DNA of 64,000 nt from Aquarana catesbeiana (taxonomy: Eukaryota; Chordata; Amphibia; Anura; Ranidae), in the NCBI RefSeq assembly GCF_042186555.1, contig NC_133328.1, forward strand, positions 65,786,235 to 65,850,234. The letters are read 5' to 3'. Within the stretch, counting starts at the first letter, position 1. Every line of letters starts with the position of its first letter. The position numbers and the translations under genes are program-made. The notes below the pieces were generated by a model. It searched no databases and was not told the DNA's origin. It saw nothing but the letters and a program-made list of their open reading frames with translations. Positions 20,322-31,320 of the stretch are shown in pieces.

Positions 20322-21540
20322 TCTCTCACCCCCCCTCTCACTTTCCCCCTCTCTCTCACTCCCCCTCTCTCTCTCTCACCCCCTCTCTCACACTCCACCC
20401 TCTCTCACACTCCTCCCCCTCTCTCTCACCCCTCTCTTTCTCTCTCCTCCTTCTCTCTCTCCTCCTTCTCTTTCTCACCCCCTCTCTCTCACTACCCCCT
20501 CTCTCTCACTCCCCCCTCTCTCTTAACCCCTCTCTCTCACTACCCCCCTCTCTCTCACTCCCCTCCTCTCTCCCACCCCCTCTCTCCCCAACTCAGCCCT
20601 TCTCTCTCTCTCACCCCTCTCTCACACTCCTCCCTCTCTCTCTTACCCCCCTTTCTCACTCCTCCCTCTCTCACCCCCTCTCTCTCACTCACCCCTCTCT
20701 CTCTCACCCTCTTTCTTTCACTCCTCCCTCTTTCTCTCACCCCCTCTCTCACACTCCCCCTCTCTCTCTCACCCCCTTTGTATCAGCCTCTCCCTCTCTC
20801 TCACCCCCTCTCTCTTACTTCCCCCTCTCTCTCACCCCCTCTATCTCACTCCCCCTCTATCTCTCACTCCCCTCTCTCTCTCACCCTCTCTCTTTCACTC
20901 CTGCCTTTTTCTCTCACCCTCTCTCTCTCACACCCCTCTTTCTCACTCCCCCCTCTCTCTCACCCCCTCTTTCATACCCCCTCTCTCTCTCACCTCTTTT
21001 CTCTCACTCCCCTCCTCTCTCTCACCCCATCTCTCTCTCTCCCCCCTCTCTCTCTCTCCCACCCCCCTCTCACTCCCGCTTTCTCTCAGTCCCCCTCTCT
21101 CTCACCCCTCTCTCTCATTCCCCCTCTCTCTCTCACCCCTCTCTCGCACTCCCCTCTCTCTCATCACCCTCTCTCTCACTCCTCTCTCTCACTTCCACTC
21201 TCTCGCTCTCTCTCTCTCACCCCCTCTCTCTCACTCCTCCCTCTCTCTATCTCACCCCCTCTCTCTCACTCCTCTCCCTCTCACCCCCTCTTTCTCACTC
21301 CCCCCTCTCTCTCTCACCCCCTCTCTCTCACTTTTTCCTCTCTCTATCTCACCCCTCTCTATCACTCCCCCCTCTCTCTCATCCCTCTCTCTCACTCCCC
21401 CTTTCTCACCCCCTCTCTCTCACTCCCCTCTCTCTCACTCCCCCCTCTCTCTCACCATCTCTCTCTCTCTCACTCTCGCTCTCACTCTCCCTCTCTCTTT
21501 AACCTCCCTCTTTTACCCCTCCTATTTCTCACCCACCCTC
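20322..21540. repeat. CT-rich satellite, right part
   Basis: About 1.2 kb of ctctctctcaccccc-type units, 12-16 bp, poorly phased. The 405-aa and 276-aa frames across it (Ser/Leu/Pro/His repeats) arise because the unit lacks stops; they are not genes. Confidence 0.95.
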
Positions 21541-21626
21541 TTTCTCACTTGAGTGTGGGCAGGGACACAGGGGGCCCCATGGCTGCCTATTTCCCGGGGG
21601 CCCCATGAGCTGTCAGTCCGCCCCTG
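21541..21626 (-). mobile_element. hAT element end adjoining the CT satellite
   Basis: Read on the minus strand this begins CAGGGGCGGACTGACAGCTC, a hAT-type end. An inverted pair, ggggccccatggctgcctat and cccgggggccccat, follows. The CT satellite is probably the interior of this element; its other end was not found. Confidence 0.55.
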
Positions 21627-22572
21627 GAAAGTAGTGGCCTCAAAGAGATTGCAGCAGCACTGAGATGCAACATTTGCAAGATTTTAAAAAAATGGCAATA
21701 GCTTTTAATACACAATGCTTCAGCAGCCTAAATGCCATACAGTTAGGGTCTACATGTGAGTTAATGATTCTATGTGGTATGGTGCAAAATGAGATCTTTC
21801 CTTAGCCACAGTGTTTTAAATCTGAAATTACCTGTTTAGAACTGATATTCAGCGCAGGTTCTTTTGCAGTTTACAATCAGATAAACTGGTCCCAGGAGAA
21901 CATAATCTAATATTAGGTATATAATACTTATAATATAATATGTTATATATTATAATATAATATAGTTTGTTTCCTGACTGGGGCTTTGTTAGAACCTTCA
22001 TTCCTGTCTAGGTTATATATAGCTCCATAACTTCATCTCAGTTCAAGATAAAACCGAGTAATGAGCAGTGTCGTTTCTTATGCCAGAGACGTTATATCGG
22101 CCAGTGAGTCCGCTGTGATTTCTTCTAAATAAACTTGACAAGATTTGGTTGGAGATTTACTTTCCTTATAGTTTTACAATTCCAAGTACAGCATATCGTA
22201 AACTCCTAGAAAAGCAGTACAAGTCACGGCTGTTTCCCCAGGCCTGTCTGCTGGGATCAACTGGCATCAATCAACATTATTATATGAAATAAGTAGAAGC
22301 ACAATTTATGTATAACTAATTTTGCCATTAAAAGTAAGGCTCTCAAAGGAAATTCTTTCTTAAGAGAGAACTTAAAGTGTATAAAACCCCAAGAAGAAGA
22401 ATTGAATGTTGTGGCTGCAATAGTTTTCTTTTTTCTGGCTTTTTTTTGGGTGACAATATTCTCTTAATGTACTGAATTTATAACTGAATAGCGTTGTCAT
22501 CCCAGGTTACTCTCTTGATTTGGACTACAGAAAACTTTCCTCTCTCCTCATCTCCATAATAGAGGTGTTCTG
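21627..22572. other. Low-copy-looking DNA
   Basis: No element end. An AT-rich palindromic stretch lies at 21910-21970 (tataatataatatgttatat). 22370-22400 starts like a TTAA MITE (ttaaagtgtataaaacccc) without a visible partner end. Confidence 0.4.
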
Positions 22573-22820
22573 TACATAGTTACATAGTTAGTCAGGTTGA
22601 AAAAAGACACAAGTCCATCTAGTTCAACCTTAAAAACAATAAATAAAATAAAAAATATCGTACAATCCAATATACCCAATTTTATACCCTCAGTTGATCC
22701 AGAGGAAGGCAAAAAACCCCAGCAGAGCATGCTCCAATTTGCTACAGCAGGGGAAAAAATTCCTTCCTGATCCCCCAAGAGGCAATCGGATTTTCCCTGG
22801 ATCAACTTTACCTATAAATG

Positions 22821-24286
22821 TTAGTACCCAGTTATATTATGTACATTTAGGAAAGTATCCAGGCCTTTCTTAAAGCAATCTACTGAGCTGGCCAGAACCA
22901 CCTCTGGCGGGAGTCTATTCCACATTTTCCACATTTTCACAGCTCTTACTGTGAAGAAACCTTTGCATATTTGGAGATGAAGTAAAGAGTGCCCCCGTGT
23001 CCTCTGGGTTGACCGTAAAGAGAATAACTCAACACCAAGATCACTATATGGACCTCTTATATATTTGAACATGTTGATCATATCCCCCCTTATTCTCCTC
23101 TTCTCAAGAGTGAATAAATTCAGTTCCTCTAATCTTTCCTCATAGCTGAGCTCCTTCATGCCTCTTATCAGTTTGGTTGCCCTTCTCTGCACTTTCACCA
23201 GTTCCCCGATATCCTTTTTGAGAACTGGTGCCCAAAACTGAACTGCATATTCCAGATGAGGTCTTACTAATGATTTGTAGAGGGGCAAAATTATATCTCT
23301 CTCTCTAGAGTCCATACCTCTCTTAATACAAGAAAGGACTTTGCTCGCTTTGGAAACCGCAGCTTGGCATTGCATGCTATTATTGAGCTTATGATCTACC
23401 AAAACCCCCAGATCCTTCTCCCCCTAGCATGTATGATGCATGCATATTCTTAGCCCCCAAGTGCATAACTTTACATTTATCAACATTAAACCTCATCTGC
23501 CACATAGTCGCCCAATTAGACAGTGCATTGAGGTCGGCTTGTAAATTGGAGACATCCTGTAAGGACGTTATTCCACTGCATAGCTTGGTGTCATCTGCAA
23601 AGACAGAAATGTTACTTTTGATCCCAGACCCTATATCATTTATAAAGATATTAAAAAGTAAGGGTCCCAGCACTGAACCTTGGGGTACACCACTGATAAC
23701 CTTAGACCATTCCGAGTAAGAATCATTAACCACTACTCTCTGAATTCTGTCTTTTAGCCAGTTTTCTATCCATTTACAAACTGATATTTCCAAGCCTGTA
23801 GACTTTACCTTACACATGAGCCGTGCGTGGGGAACTGTGTCGAACGCTTTTGCAAAATCCAAATATACCACATCCACAGCCACCCCTCTGTCCAAGGTTT
23901 TACTTACCTCCTCATAAAAAGAAATCAGGTTTGTCTGACAACTTCTGTCTTTCATGAATCCATGCTGTCTGTTGCTTAAAATGTTTTTTTCCAGCAAGAA
24001 CTCGTCTATGTGGTCTTTTATTAAACGCTCCAGTATCCTCCCGACTATAGAAGTTAAACTAACAGGTCTATAGTTACTTAGTAACGACTTTGATCCCTTT
24101 TTAAATATAGGCACCACGTTCGCCCTGCGCCAATCCAGTGGCACTGTTCCCGTCATTAATGAGTCCCTAAAAATTAGATACAATGGCTTTGAAACTACAG
24201 AGCTCAATTCTTTTAGGATCCATGGGTGGATGCCATCAGGTCCAGGTGCTTTATCCACCTTTATTCTCTTTATTAGTTTCCTCACG
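22821..24286 (-). pseudogene. CR1 ORF2, 3' half: reverse transcriptase, frameshifted
   Basis: Residues run from DKAPGPDGIHPWILKE through the palm motifs YLDFAKAFDT (motif A, Asp), GVPQGSVLGPLLFN (motif B) and FADDTKL (motif C, catalytic DD) to the C-terminal block RPHLEYAVQFWAP and RRATKLIRGMKELSYEERL, which is diagnostic of CR1. All catalytic aspartates are present. One extra G, in a C-run at 23420-23424 of the plus strand, shifts the frame between HLGAKN and VDHKLNN. The stop is at 22821. The 5' side is cut by the L2 insertion. Confidence 0.95.
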
Positions 24287-25286
24287 CATCACTAACTTAC
24301 TAACCAACATATCTGTATGGATGTCACACCACTTCCTCAAACTCAACTTGTCCAAACCGAGCTTATAATATTTCCGCCCCCACGTTCCTCTTCCCCCGAC
24401 TTCTCTGTCAAGAGCAATGGCAAAACCATCCACCCGTCCCCACATGTCAGGGTACTAGGTGTTATCCTGGATTCTGAACTCTCCTTTCAGCCCCACATCC
24501 AATCACTTTCCAAAGCTTGCCGCCTCAACCTCCGCAACATCTCTAAACTACGTCCCTTGCTAACCAATGAAACCACAAAGCTCCTGATTCACTCCCTGGT
24601 TATCTCTCGCCTTGACTACTGCAACTCACTCCTCATTGGCTTACCTTTAAATAGACTATCCCCCCTTCAGTCCATCATGAATGCTGCTGCCAGACTCATC
24701 CACCTTACAAACCGTTCAGTGTCTGCTACCCCTCTCTGCCAATCCCTCCATTGGCTGCCACTCGCCCAACAAATTAAATTCAAAATACTAACAATAAGTT
24801 ACAAAGCCATCCACAACTCTGCCCCCAGCTACATCACTAACCTAGTCTCAAAATACCAACCTAATCGCCCTCTACGTTCCTCCCAAGATCTCCTGCTCTC
24901 TAGCTCCCTCATCACCTCCTCCCATATCCGCCTCCAGGACTTCTCCTGAGCCTCGCCCATCCTCTGGAATTCCCTACCCCAATCTGTCAGACTGTCTCCA
25001 ACTTTATCCACTTTTAGGCGATCCCTGAAAACTTTCCTCTTCAGAGAAGCCTATCCTGCCTCCATCTAACAACTGCACTATTTTCTCCATTAGCTCATCC
25101 CCCACAGCTATTACCCTTTGTATAACTTGACCCTCCCTCCTAGATTGTAAGCTCTAACGAGCAGGGCCCTCTGATTCCTCCTGTATTGAATTGTATTGTA
25201 CTTGTACTGTCTGCCCTAATGTTGTAAAGCGCTGCGTAAACTGTTGGCGCTATATAAATCCTGTATAATAATAATAATAATAATAT
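24287..25286 (+). mobile_element. L2/CR1-group LINE inserted in the CR1 LINE
   Basis: A 5'-truncated copy in opposite orientation to its host. It holds the last part of a reverse transcriptase and a 3' UTR with gattgtaagctctaacgagc, gtaaagcgctgcgtaaactg and ttggcgctatataaatcctg, ending in (ATA)n at 25264-25284. It is younger than the CR1 copy it interrupts. No clear target duplication could be fixed because the 3' end is itself a microsatellite. Confidence 0.92.
24290..25069 (+). pseudogene. L2 reverse transcriptase C-terminus, broken
   Basis: Residues include NISVWMSHHFLKLNLSK, then VRVLGVILDSELSFQPHI, SRLDYCNSLLIGLPLN and LQSIMNAAARLIHL, the thumb and C-terminal region of L2-type reverse transcriptases. 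The catalytic FADD region is absent because of 5' truncation. Lesions: a frameshift near 24355-24365, and TGA at 24947-24949 where the copy at 1208-1595 has AGA (Arg). The change looks like decay of a CGA codon. The natural stop is TAA at 25067-25069, after FREAYPASI. Confidence 0.9.
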
Positions 25287-25289
25287 TCT

Positions 25290-26802
25290 GTCTAAATAAT
25301 TCTGGACCATATCACTTTTGAGCCATTGTGGATCATTCGGGGCTGTGTCACTACCACCCCATTATGGACATGAGCTCCCCCATGCTCCTTTGTATACACA
25401 GAGCTGAAAAAAGTATTTAATACATTTGCCTTCTCTTTGTCCCCAGTCACCCACTCTAGATTATTTTGTAAAGGGCCTACATGCTCAGACCTGGCCTTTT
25501 TACTATTAATATATTTGAAGAATTTTTTGGGGTTTGTCCTACTATCTTTTGCAATCTGTCGTTCATTTTGAATCTTTGCATCCTTGATTTCCTTTTTACA
25601 TGTTTTGTTAAATTCTTTGTAACATTTAAACGACACTAGTGTTCCTTCATTTTTATATTTTTTAAAAGCTCTTTTCTTATTGTTTATAGCTTCTTTACTT
25701 TGGCCGTGAGCCACATTGGTTTTGTTTTTAGCCTTTTAAACTTATTACCCATGGGAATATACTTTGCAGTGAGGTCCCAAACAGTCTTTTTGAAGAATTC
25801 CCATTTCTGTTCTGTGTTTATCAATGCCAATATTCCCTCCCAGTCTAAATCCTAGAGAGCAGCCCTCATCCTTGGAAAATTTGCTCTCTTGAAGTTAAGT
25901 GTTTTTATCTTTCCCATATGTATTTCTTGTTTACAGCTAACATCAAATGAAATCATGTTATGATCACTGCTACCCAGGTGTTCCTTAATCTGGACATTAG
26001 TAATAAGCTCTGCATGGTTTGAAATGACCAGGTCCAACAGAGCTTCATTCCTAGTTGGGGCCTCAATAAACTGGACCATAAAATTGTCCTGTAATAGGTT
26101 TATAAATTTTTGCCCTTTAACGGTCCCAGTAGTGCCATTACTCCAGTCAATTTCTGGGTAGTTAAAATCCCCCATTATTATCACTGTCCCAGCCCTTGCA
26201 GCCCTTTCTATCTGTGCAAGGAGCTGAGTCTCCACCTCCTCGTTAACATTGGGTGGTCTATAACAAACTCCAATGATTAACTTTGAACTACGCACATCTA
26301 TATGCAGTTCCACCCATAATGCTTCAGACTCATCACACTCTCCTTCAACCAGGTCCTCTTTCACACTTGCTTTGAGATCACTTCTCACATAGAGACATAC
26401 CCCGCCACCTTTCCTTTTTACCCTGTCTCTCCGAAAGAGTGCATAGTCAGGAATATTAATAGCCCAGTCATGTGAGTATTGAAGCCAAGTTTCAGCAATA
26501 CCGATTACATCTTAGCTCTCCTCATGCACCAGAGCTTCCAACTCACCTATTTTGCTTGGCAGACTTCTGGCATTTGTGTACAAACACTTTAATGCATTAT
26601 TACATTTTCCTCTGGTGTTTTTCATATCATTTTTAGTAGTAAAAATGGCACTATAGTTTCCAATGGCTGTTTGCAACATGGGAAATTTCTTGTCACCTGC
26701 TATAACCCTCCCCCCATCTATCCCCATTCCACCCTCCATTAATGTCTGACCCCTAACTGACCTGTCTGCCCGATGTAAATCTAGTTCACCCTCCCCCCTC
26801 AA
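25290..26802 (-). pseudogene. CR1 ORF2, 5' half: AP endonuclease and linker, broken
   Basis: The endonuclease nicks target DNA to prime reverse transcription. Visible motifs: CLYTNARSLPSKI with the first catalytic Asn, GIAETWLQ with the metal-binding Glu, GDFNYPEIDW, and LGSSDHNMISF near the end. The linker toward the reverse transcriptase follows (AHGQSKEAINNKKRAF, NPKKFFKYINSKK). Lesions: TAA at 26512-26514 between the Asn and Glu motifs, with the downstream frame unchanged; TAG at 25852-25854; a frameshift near 25720-25740. The upstream frame after the ORF1 stop has no ATG next to it, so the true start is uncertain. Confidence 0.9.
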
Positions 26803-26804
26803 TC

Positions 26805-27784
26805 CTAGTTTAAATACTCCTCCAGCCTTCCCCTAAACCTCTCCCCCAGCACAGCAGACCCCCTTCCATTCAAGTGCAAACCGTCTTTAGCATATAGGTT
26901 GCACCCCAATGAAAAGTCAGCCCAGTGCTCTAGAAACCCAAATCCCTCCTCCCTACACCAGGTCTTTAGCCATGCATTCAGCTCTCTAATCACCCCCTGC
27001 CTTTCCTGTGTTGCGCATGGCACAGGTAATATTTCAGAGAATATCACCTTGGAGGTCCTTCCCTTCAACTTGCAGCCTAGTTCTTTAAATTGATTCTTAA
27101 GGAGCCTCCACCTTCCAAGTATACTGTCATTGGTTCCAACGTGGACCAAGACAGCTGGGTCATGCCCAGCCCCTCCCAGTTATTTATCCACCCGGTCCAC
27201 CACATGCCAAACCCTAGCACCAGGGAGACAGCAAACCATTTGGTTGAGGCGATCCTGGCGACAAATTCAGTCCTTCAGATTATAGAATCCCCTATAACCA
27301 TCAACTGTCTAGGCCTACCTGCATTCCCCTCACCACCTCTTCTAGATGGGCTGCTCTCCCGGCTGTTAGGGGTAGCAGTGACATCTAGGGCCGCCACCTC
27401 TGTGTTTGCCACCTCCACATCTTCACCCAACTCGGCAAATTTGTTTTGATGCACAAATACAGGACTGGCCTTCCTTTTCTGCGAGCCCCTTCCATTCCCT
27501 CTAACTACATTAACCCATCTTCCTATCTGATAATCCTGACTTGCCCCTCCACCCTCCACATCAACCCTACTGACCACCTGCTCGGCGAGTAGAGGACCCC
27601 TTTCAAGGTTGTCCTTTCTGCCCAGTGTTGCAACTTGCTCCTCCATATCTCTAATGCAAGCTTCCAGAAGGGCAACCTTCTCACATCTGTCACAGTGGTA
27701 TCCATCCTGGAGCTGTTGCACCAATTTTGCATACATGTGGCACACTGTGCACTGAGCAAAACCTTCAACCCTGCTAGCACTCAT
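26805..27784 (-). pseudogene. CR1 ORF1: zinc-finger plus SGNH esterase-like protein, broken
   Basis: This is the CR1 ORF1 protein, whose family role is nucleic-acid binding in the retrotransposition particle. The start ATG is at 27782-27784. The first 40 residues carry paired cysteines (CTVC, then CDRC) like the PHD/zinc-finger region of CR1 ORF1. Esterase blocks follow: VIGDSII (block I), VHVGTND (block III) and DGLHLNGRG (block V with His). Lesions: stop TGA at 27275-27277 right after block I, a frameshift between about 27230 and 27270, and stop TAA at 27180-27182. The frame then stays open to TAG at 26805-26807. Confidence 0.9.
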
Positions 27785-27840
27785 TTCCCAGTTACAATAC
27801 AGATACTTAAAGGTAATTTAAGATGTAGTTACTAGAATAG

Positions 27841-28204
27841 AACTGATGAGAGCTTAAAACATTTCAGTTCAGTGCACTGGAAGTTACAAGTTCACTAGAT
27901 TTTTGTCAGAATTAACAGGTATTTTTCTGTGCTTAGTCTAAATGGTTACTGTACTTAGCCTGATAAAATAAAACTTATGTAACTGTAACCCTGGCTGGCT
28001 TTCCCTTTAAGCTGCGGGAGCTGCACAGCCTGGACAGTTTCATCAGTGCAGCTTGTCTCTCTCTCTTCCACCATAACTGAACAGTGTGACAGTGGAAGAA
28101 GAGAGGAGCATTCTAATTGGCCCCACCCCCATGAACAGGGAGGAGAAGGGACAGTGATGAGAAGGCATTGTGAAAGTGGTTCTAAAGCCTAAATAGTTTT
28201 TACC
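27841..28204. other. No feature recognised
   Basis: May include the CR1 5' UTR up to about 27960. A short inverted pair, ctctctcttccaccataact and cagtggaagaagagaggag, lies at 28061-28116. No coding signal. Confidence 0.4.
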
Positions 28205-28706
28205 TTAAAGGGGTTGTAAAGGTTTTTTTTAAAAAAAAAACAAAAAACAAACATGTTTTACTTACCTGCTCTGTGCAAGGGTTTTGCACAGAGTTGCCCC
28301 GATCCTCCTCTTCTGGGGTCCCCCAGTGGCACTTCTGGCTCCTCCTCTTCTCGAGTGCCCCCATGGACAGCTGCATTCCATGGGGGCACTCGTGCAGGTG
28401 CACGCCCGAGTCCTGCTGCTGTGTCCATTTTGACACAGACAGCATGACTTGGCCCTGCCCCTTACTCCCGTTTCACTGGATTTGATTGACAGCAGTGGGA
28501 GCCAATGGCTCATGCTGCTATCAATCTATCCAATGAGGACCCGAGACAGCGGCTGGAGGTGCTGTGCCTGTCCCCGTCGCTGGAACGATTGGGCTCAGGT
28601 AAGTAAAAGGGGGGCTCTGGGGGGCTGTTGCACTACAGAAGGTTGTTCAGCTTAATGCATAGAATGCATTAAGATGAAAAACCACAAGGGTTTGCAACCC
28701 CTTTAA
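28205..28706. mobile_element. TTAA-flanked MITE, AGGGGTTG ends
   Basis: TTAA at 28205-28208 and 28703-28706 encloses AGGGGTTGTAAAGG and the inverse of AGGGGTTGCAAACC. The interior carries gtgcccccatggacagctgc and gcattccatgggggcac, a hairpin, and attaagatgaaaaacc near the right end. Fragments of the family lie at 58-105, 2763-2815 and 51310-51748. Confidence 0.85.
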
Positions 28707-29115
28707 TGCATTCCTTGTATTAAAACTTTTACCCTATAAGACAATGGCATAATGTGCTAGTATGCATTGCATACTAGCACATTATGAAATAGTCACCTTA
28801 TAAGGAAGCCTTCCAGTGGTGCGTTGTCACTGCTGAAGGCGCTTCCATCTTCTACCTGTTTTCCTTCCAGGTTCGTGTCCTCTGGGCATCTGATTGGCTG
28901 CACCGCAATTATGACACAGACCGTGGCACAGAGCTCTGAAGGGTTGGCAAAGGCATGCTGTCCCATCAGAGCGCATGCAACGCTGGCGTCACAGCTGCAT
29001 TCAGTGTAAATATCTCCTAAACCATGCAGGTTTTGAAGATTGTACCTACAGGTAATACTTATTATAGGCTTACCTGTAGTTACAAATGCCAAAAAAGGGT
29101 TTACTTCCACTTTAA
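28707..29115. mobile_element. Probable TTAA MITE abutting the previous one
   Basis: The right end inverted is TTAAAGTGGAAGTAAACCC (TTAA 29112-29115). The left end may share the TTAA at 28703 or lie near 28720. It contains a perfect hairpin: arms 28748-28766 and 28768-28786 (19 bp) around one base, with cataatgtgctagtatgca as the arm. Confidence 0.55.
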
Positions 29116-29319
29116 GGTAAAAAATGTTTGGGAATCAGTATCTCCCCTCACCTTCCCTTTTACTTACTTGAACCTTCATTCAATCTAACGCTGTGCCCAT
29201 CTGCAGCTCTTGTCCCCCCTCCTTTCCTGGTATCACAGGTTTTACTAAGGCAACAGGAGCTGTTGGCTTTAATTGTTCTCGGGTAATTGCCAAACAAGCA
29301 TGGCAACTGCAATCATCAG

Positions 29320-29381
29320 CACCTTGCATTGATGGTCAGTGAAATGCTACCTTAGGTCGACGGTCAGTGACATGCATCCTT
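29320..29381 (+). repeat. Short degenerate tandem repeat, left side of L1
   Basis: gatggtcagtgaaatgctac and cgacggtcagtgacatgcat repeat in direct order and resume at 31209-31320 (ggtggtcagagatgtgccac, aatggtcagtgaaatgtccc). The L1 insertion split one array. Confidence 0.65.
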
Positions 29382-29397
29382 ATGTTGGTGGTTACTT

Positions 29398-31192
29398 CTT
29401 CATTTCAACTTTTTATTAATTTTACTTTAGAAAGACATTACAAAACATGACACCCACAATCACATATAATTGTAAATGTACCATTCCTAGAGTATACATA
29501 CTAAAAAACATTTAGGACACCCTTTACTATACAGATAGATCCAAAATTCTCTCAATCCTAAACAAAGAAAAAAAAGGGGGGGGGGCCTGGTTCTCCATCC
29601 TAACCCGTGTTAGGATGGAGAACCAGGGGCCCCAATACTGGAAATCTCCCTGGTTCCACCTATCAAAAATACCCACCTAAAACTGCAAAATTACTAATTA
29701 CTGGCATTAATATTAACCAGTGTAAGAAGGGAGAACCAGGGGGGCCTAATACTGGACATCTCCCCGGGGCCAACTATCAAAAATACCCCTACAATCTACA
29801 AACATACCCCTTTAAAACAAAAAACAAACAAAAACCAACAAAAAAAAACACCCATGCATAAAAAAGGTGAATTAATTATTCATTAATTACTGATTAGGGG
29901 TGGTTACTGAAACAGCTACATATAGCTTTTGCTCCAATTCCACCATGAAGACCATGTCCCCTTGCAAAATATTTATTTTACCACAATTCCACTATTCTAT
30001 CCTAGTGGAAAAGAAAAAAAAGGGGGGGGGGTGAGGGAGGGGGAGAAAAAAGAAGAGGCAGGAGGAAAGTAGAATAAAGTGACATTAATATTAACCAGTG
30101 TAGGAAGGGAGAACCAGGGGGCCCTAATACTGGATATCTCCCCGGTTCCACCTATCAAAATTACCCCTAAAATCTACAAAAATATCCCCTTAGAACTGAA
30201 AAAAAAATATTAATTAAAAATATATATATAAAAAAAAAGGGGGGGGGGGTAGGAAGAGAGGAAACAGAGAGAGGTGGGGGTAGGTTGGTCAGGAACGAGC
30301 ACGGGATGGGGACACAGTCAAGCAAACTTAGCCCCACAGTTGATATCCCACTCAAGAAGTTCCCCCTATACCGCCCCCCTCACCTCTTAGAAAATATTCT
30401 CATTGCCCATATAACTCACATAGATTGAGGTCTGTTTGAACTCAAGCCAACTTCTCCAGGTTCTACGAAATCTTGGTCCATAATCCTTTTGCAATCCTAT
30501 TAATTCTTCCATTAGTCTAGTTCTATTCACTTCCTTAAACCAGTTCCTAACTGTTGGTACTTTCTTTACATTTCAGTATTTTGGGATTAATGCTTTTGCT
30601 TTGTTTAACGGAAATGGGGTGATAGCTACTCTATAATTCTTCCTTGATTCGTCTAAAGCATGGAACAAACATTGCCAGGGGTCCTGCCTAACTTTAACAT
30701 TACTGATCTTCTTAATTATGCTCAGCACATCTTTCCAATATGGCTGGATCAAAGGACAACACCACTATATATGAGCATGTGTTCTCTCGACCCCACAATC
30801 CCTCCAACATAAAGGTGATACATCTGAATTAATCATATGTAATTTTGATGGAACATAGTACCACTATGTTAACAGTTTATAATTAATTTCTTTTATCCTC
30901 GTATCCATTGAGGTAGAATGTACATAATCTATAACTTTATGTTATATACATTTTGGTAGAGATTGATTCAGTTTGTGCTCCCAGCTCTCCAAAAGGCCTG
31001 GTGACCCGGAATCAGGTTGGGAAATCAACATCCTGTACATACTAGAAATCTCATGTCTGTTTATTCCCCCCTTGTCCACAAGTCTTTCCCATGGAAGGAG
31101 CTCACAAACCGAAAAGAAGGGTTTTGGGAGGGCCTCCACGAAATGTTGGAGTTGTCTATATCTCCAAACATCCCATGGAGAATACCTGTTTC
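29398..31192 (-). mobile_element. L1/Tx1-clade LINE, 5'-truncated
   Basis: A perfect 16-bp target duplication, ATGTTGGTGGTTACTT, at 29382-29397 and 31193-31208. The minus-strand 5' side encodes the end of an L1-type ORF2; the rest is a long 3' UTR ending in an A-rich tail (attaataaaaagttgaaatg). The 3' UTR holds three diverged direct repeats of about 110 bp or more around gggagaaccaggggg (near 29612, 29730 and 30105) and several poly-G/poly-A runs. Confidence 0.88.
30400..31192 (-). pseudogene. L1-clade ORF2 C-terminus, broken
   Basis: Translation of the minus strand gives FVEALPKPFFSVCELLPWER, then RIKEINYKLLT, WYYVPSKLHMINSD, VSPLCWRDCGVERTHAHI, WCCPLIQPYWKDVLSIIKK and QDPWQCLFHALDE. The CWR...H...CP pattern is the cysteine/histidine motif near the C-terminus of L1-clade ORF2 proteins; here one expected Cys is replaced in WRDCG. 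Stops fall after LPKCI, after KLLT and after THAHI. Reverse transcriptase and endonuclease domains are absent by 5' truncation. Confidence 0.85.
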
Positions 31193-31208
31193 ATGTTGGT
31201 GGTTACTT

Positions 31209-31320
31209 AAGTGCCCCTTACATTGGTGGTCTTTGAGGCTACCCCTTGTGTTGGTGGTCAGAGATGTGCCACTTTAGGTTAATGGTCAGTGAAATGTCCC
31301 AATGTGTTATTGGTTATTGT
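31209..31320 (+). repeat. Short degenerate tandem repeat, right side of L1
   Basis: Continuation of 29320-29381: cattggtggtctttgaggct, gttggtggtcagagatgtgc, gttaatggtcagtgaaatgt. Confidence 0.65.

Larger units (their letters stand above)
22573..27840 (-). mobile_element. CR1-clade LINE, near full length, inactive
   Basis: A non-LTR retrotransposon on the minus strand: ORF1 (27784 to 26805), ORF2 (26802 to 22821), a 3' UTR of about 250 bp, and a terminal tandem octamer (TACATAGT twice on the plus strand, 22573-22588), the classic CR1 3' end. ORF1 and ORF2 are separated by only two bases. A 1.0 kb L2 LINE (24287-25286) interrupts ORF2. The 5' limit is not sharp; sequence beyond 27784 is a short candidate 5' UTR. 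Confidence 0.93.

Noticed and set aside
20285..21502. Plus-strand ORF of 405 residues, Ser/Leu/Pro/His repeats
   Set aside because: Stop-free CT satellite; a second frame is open over 276 residues in the same array.
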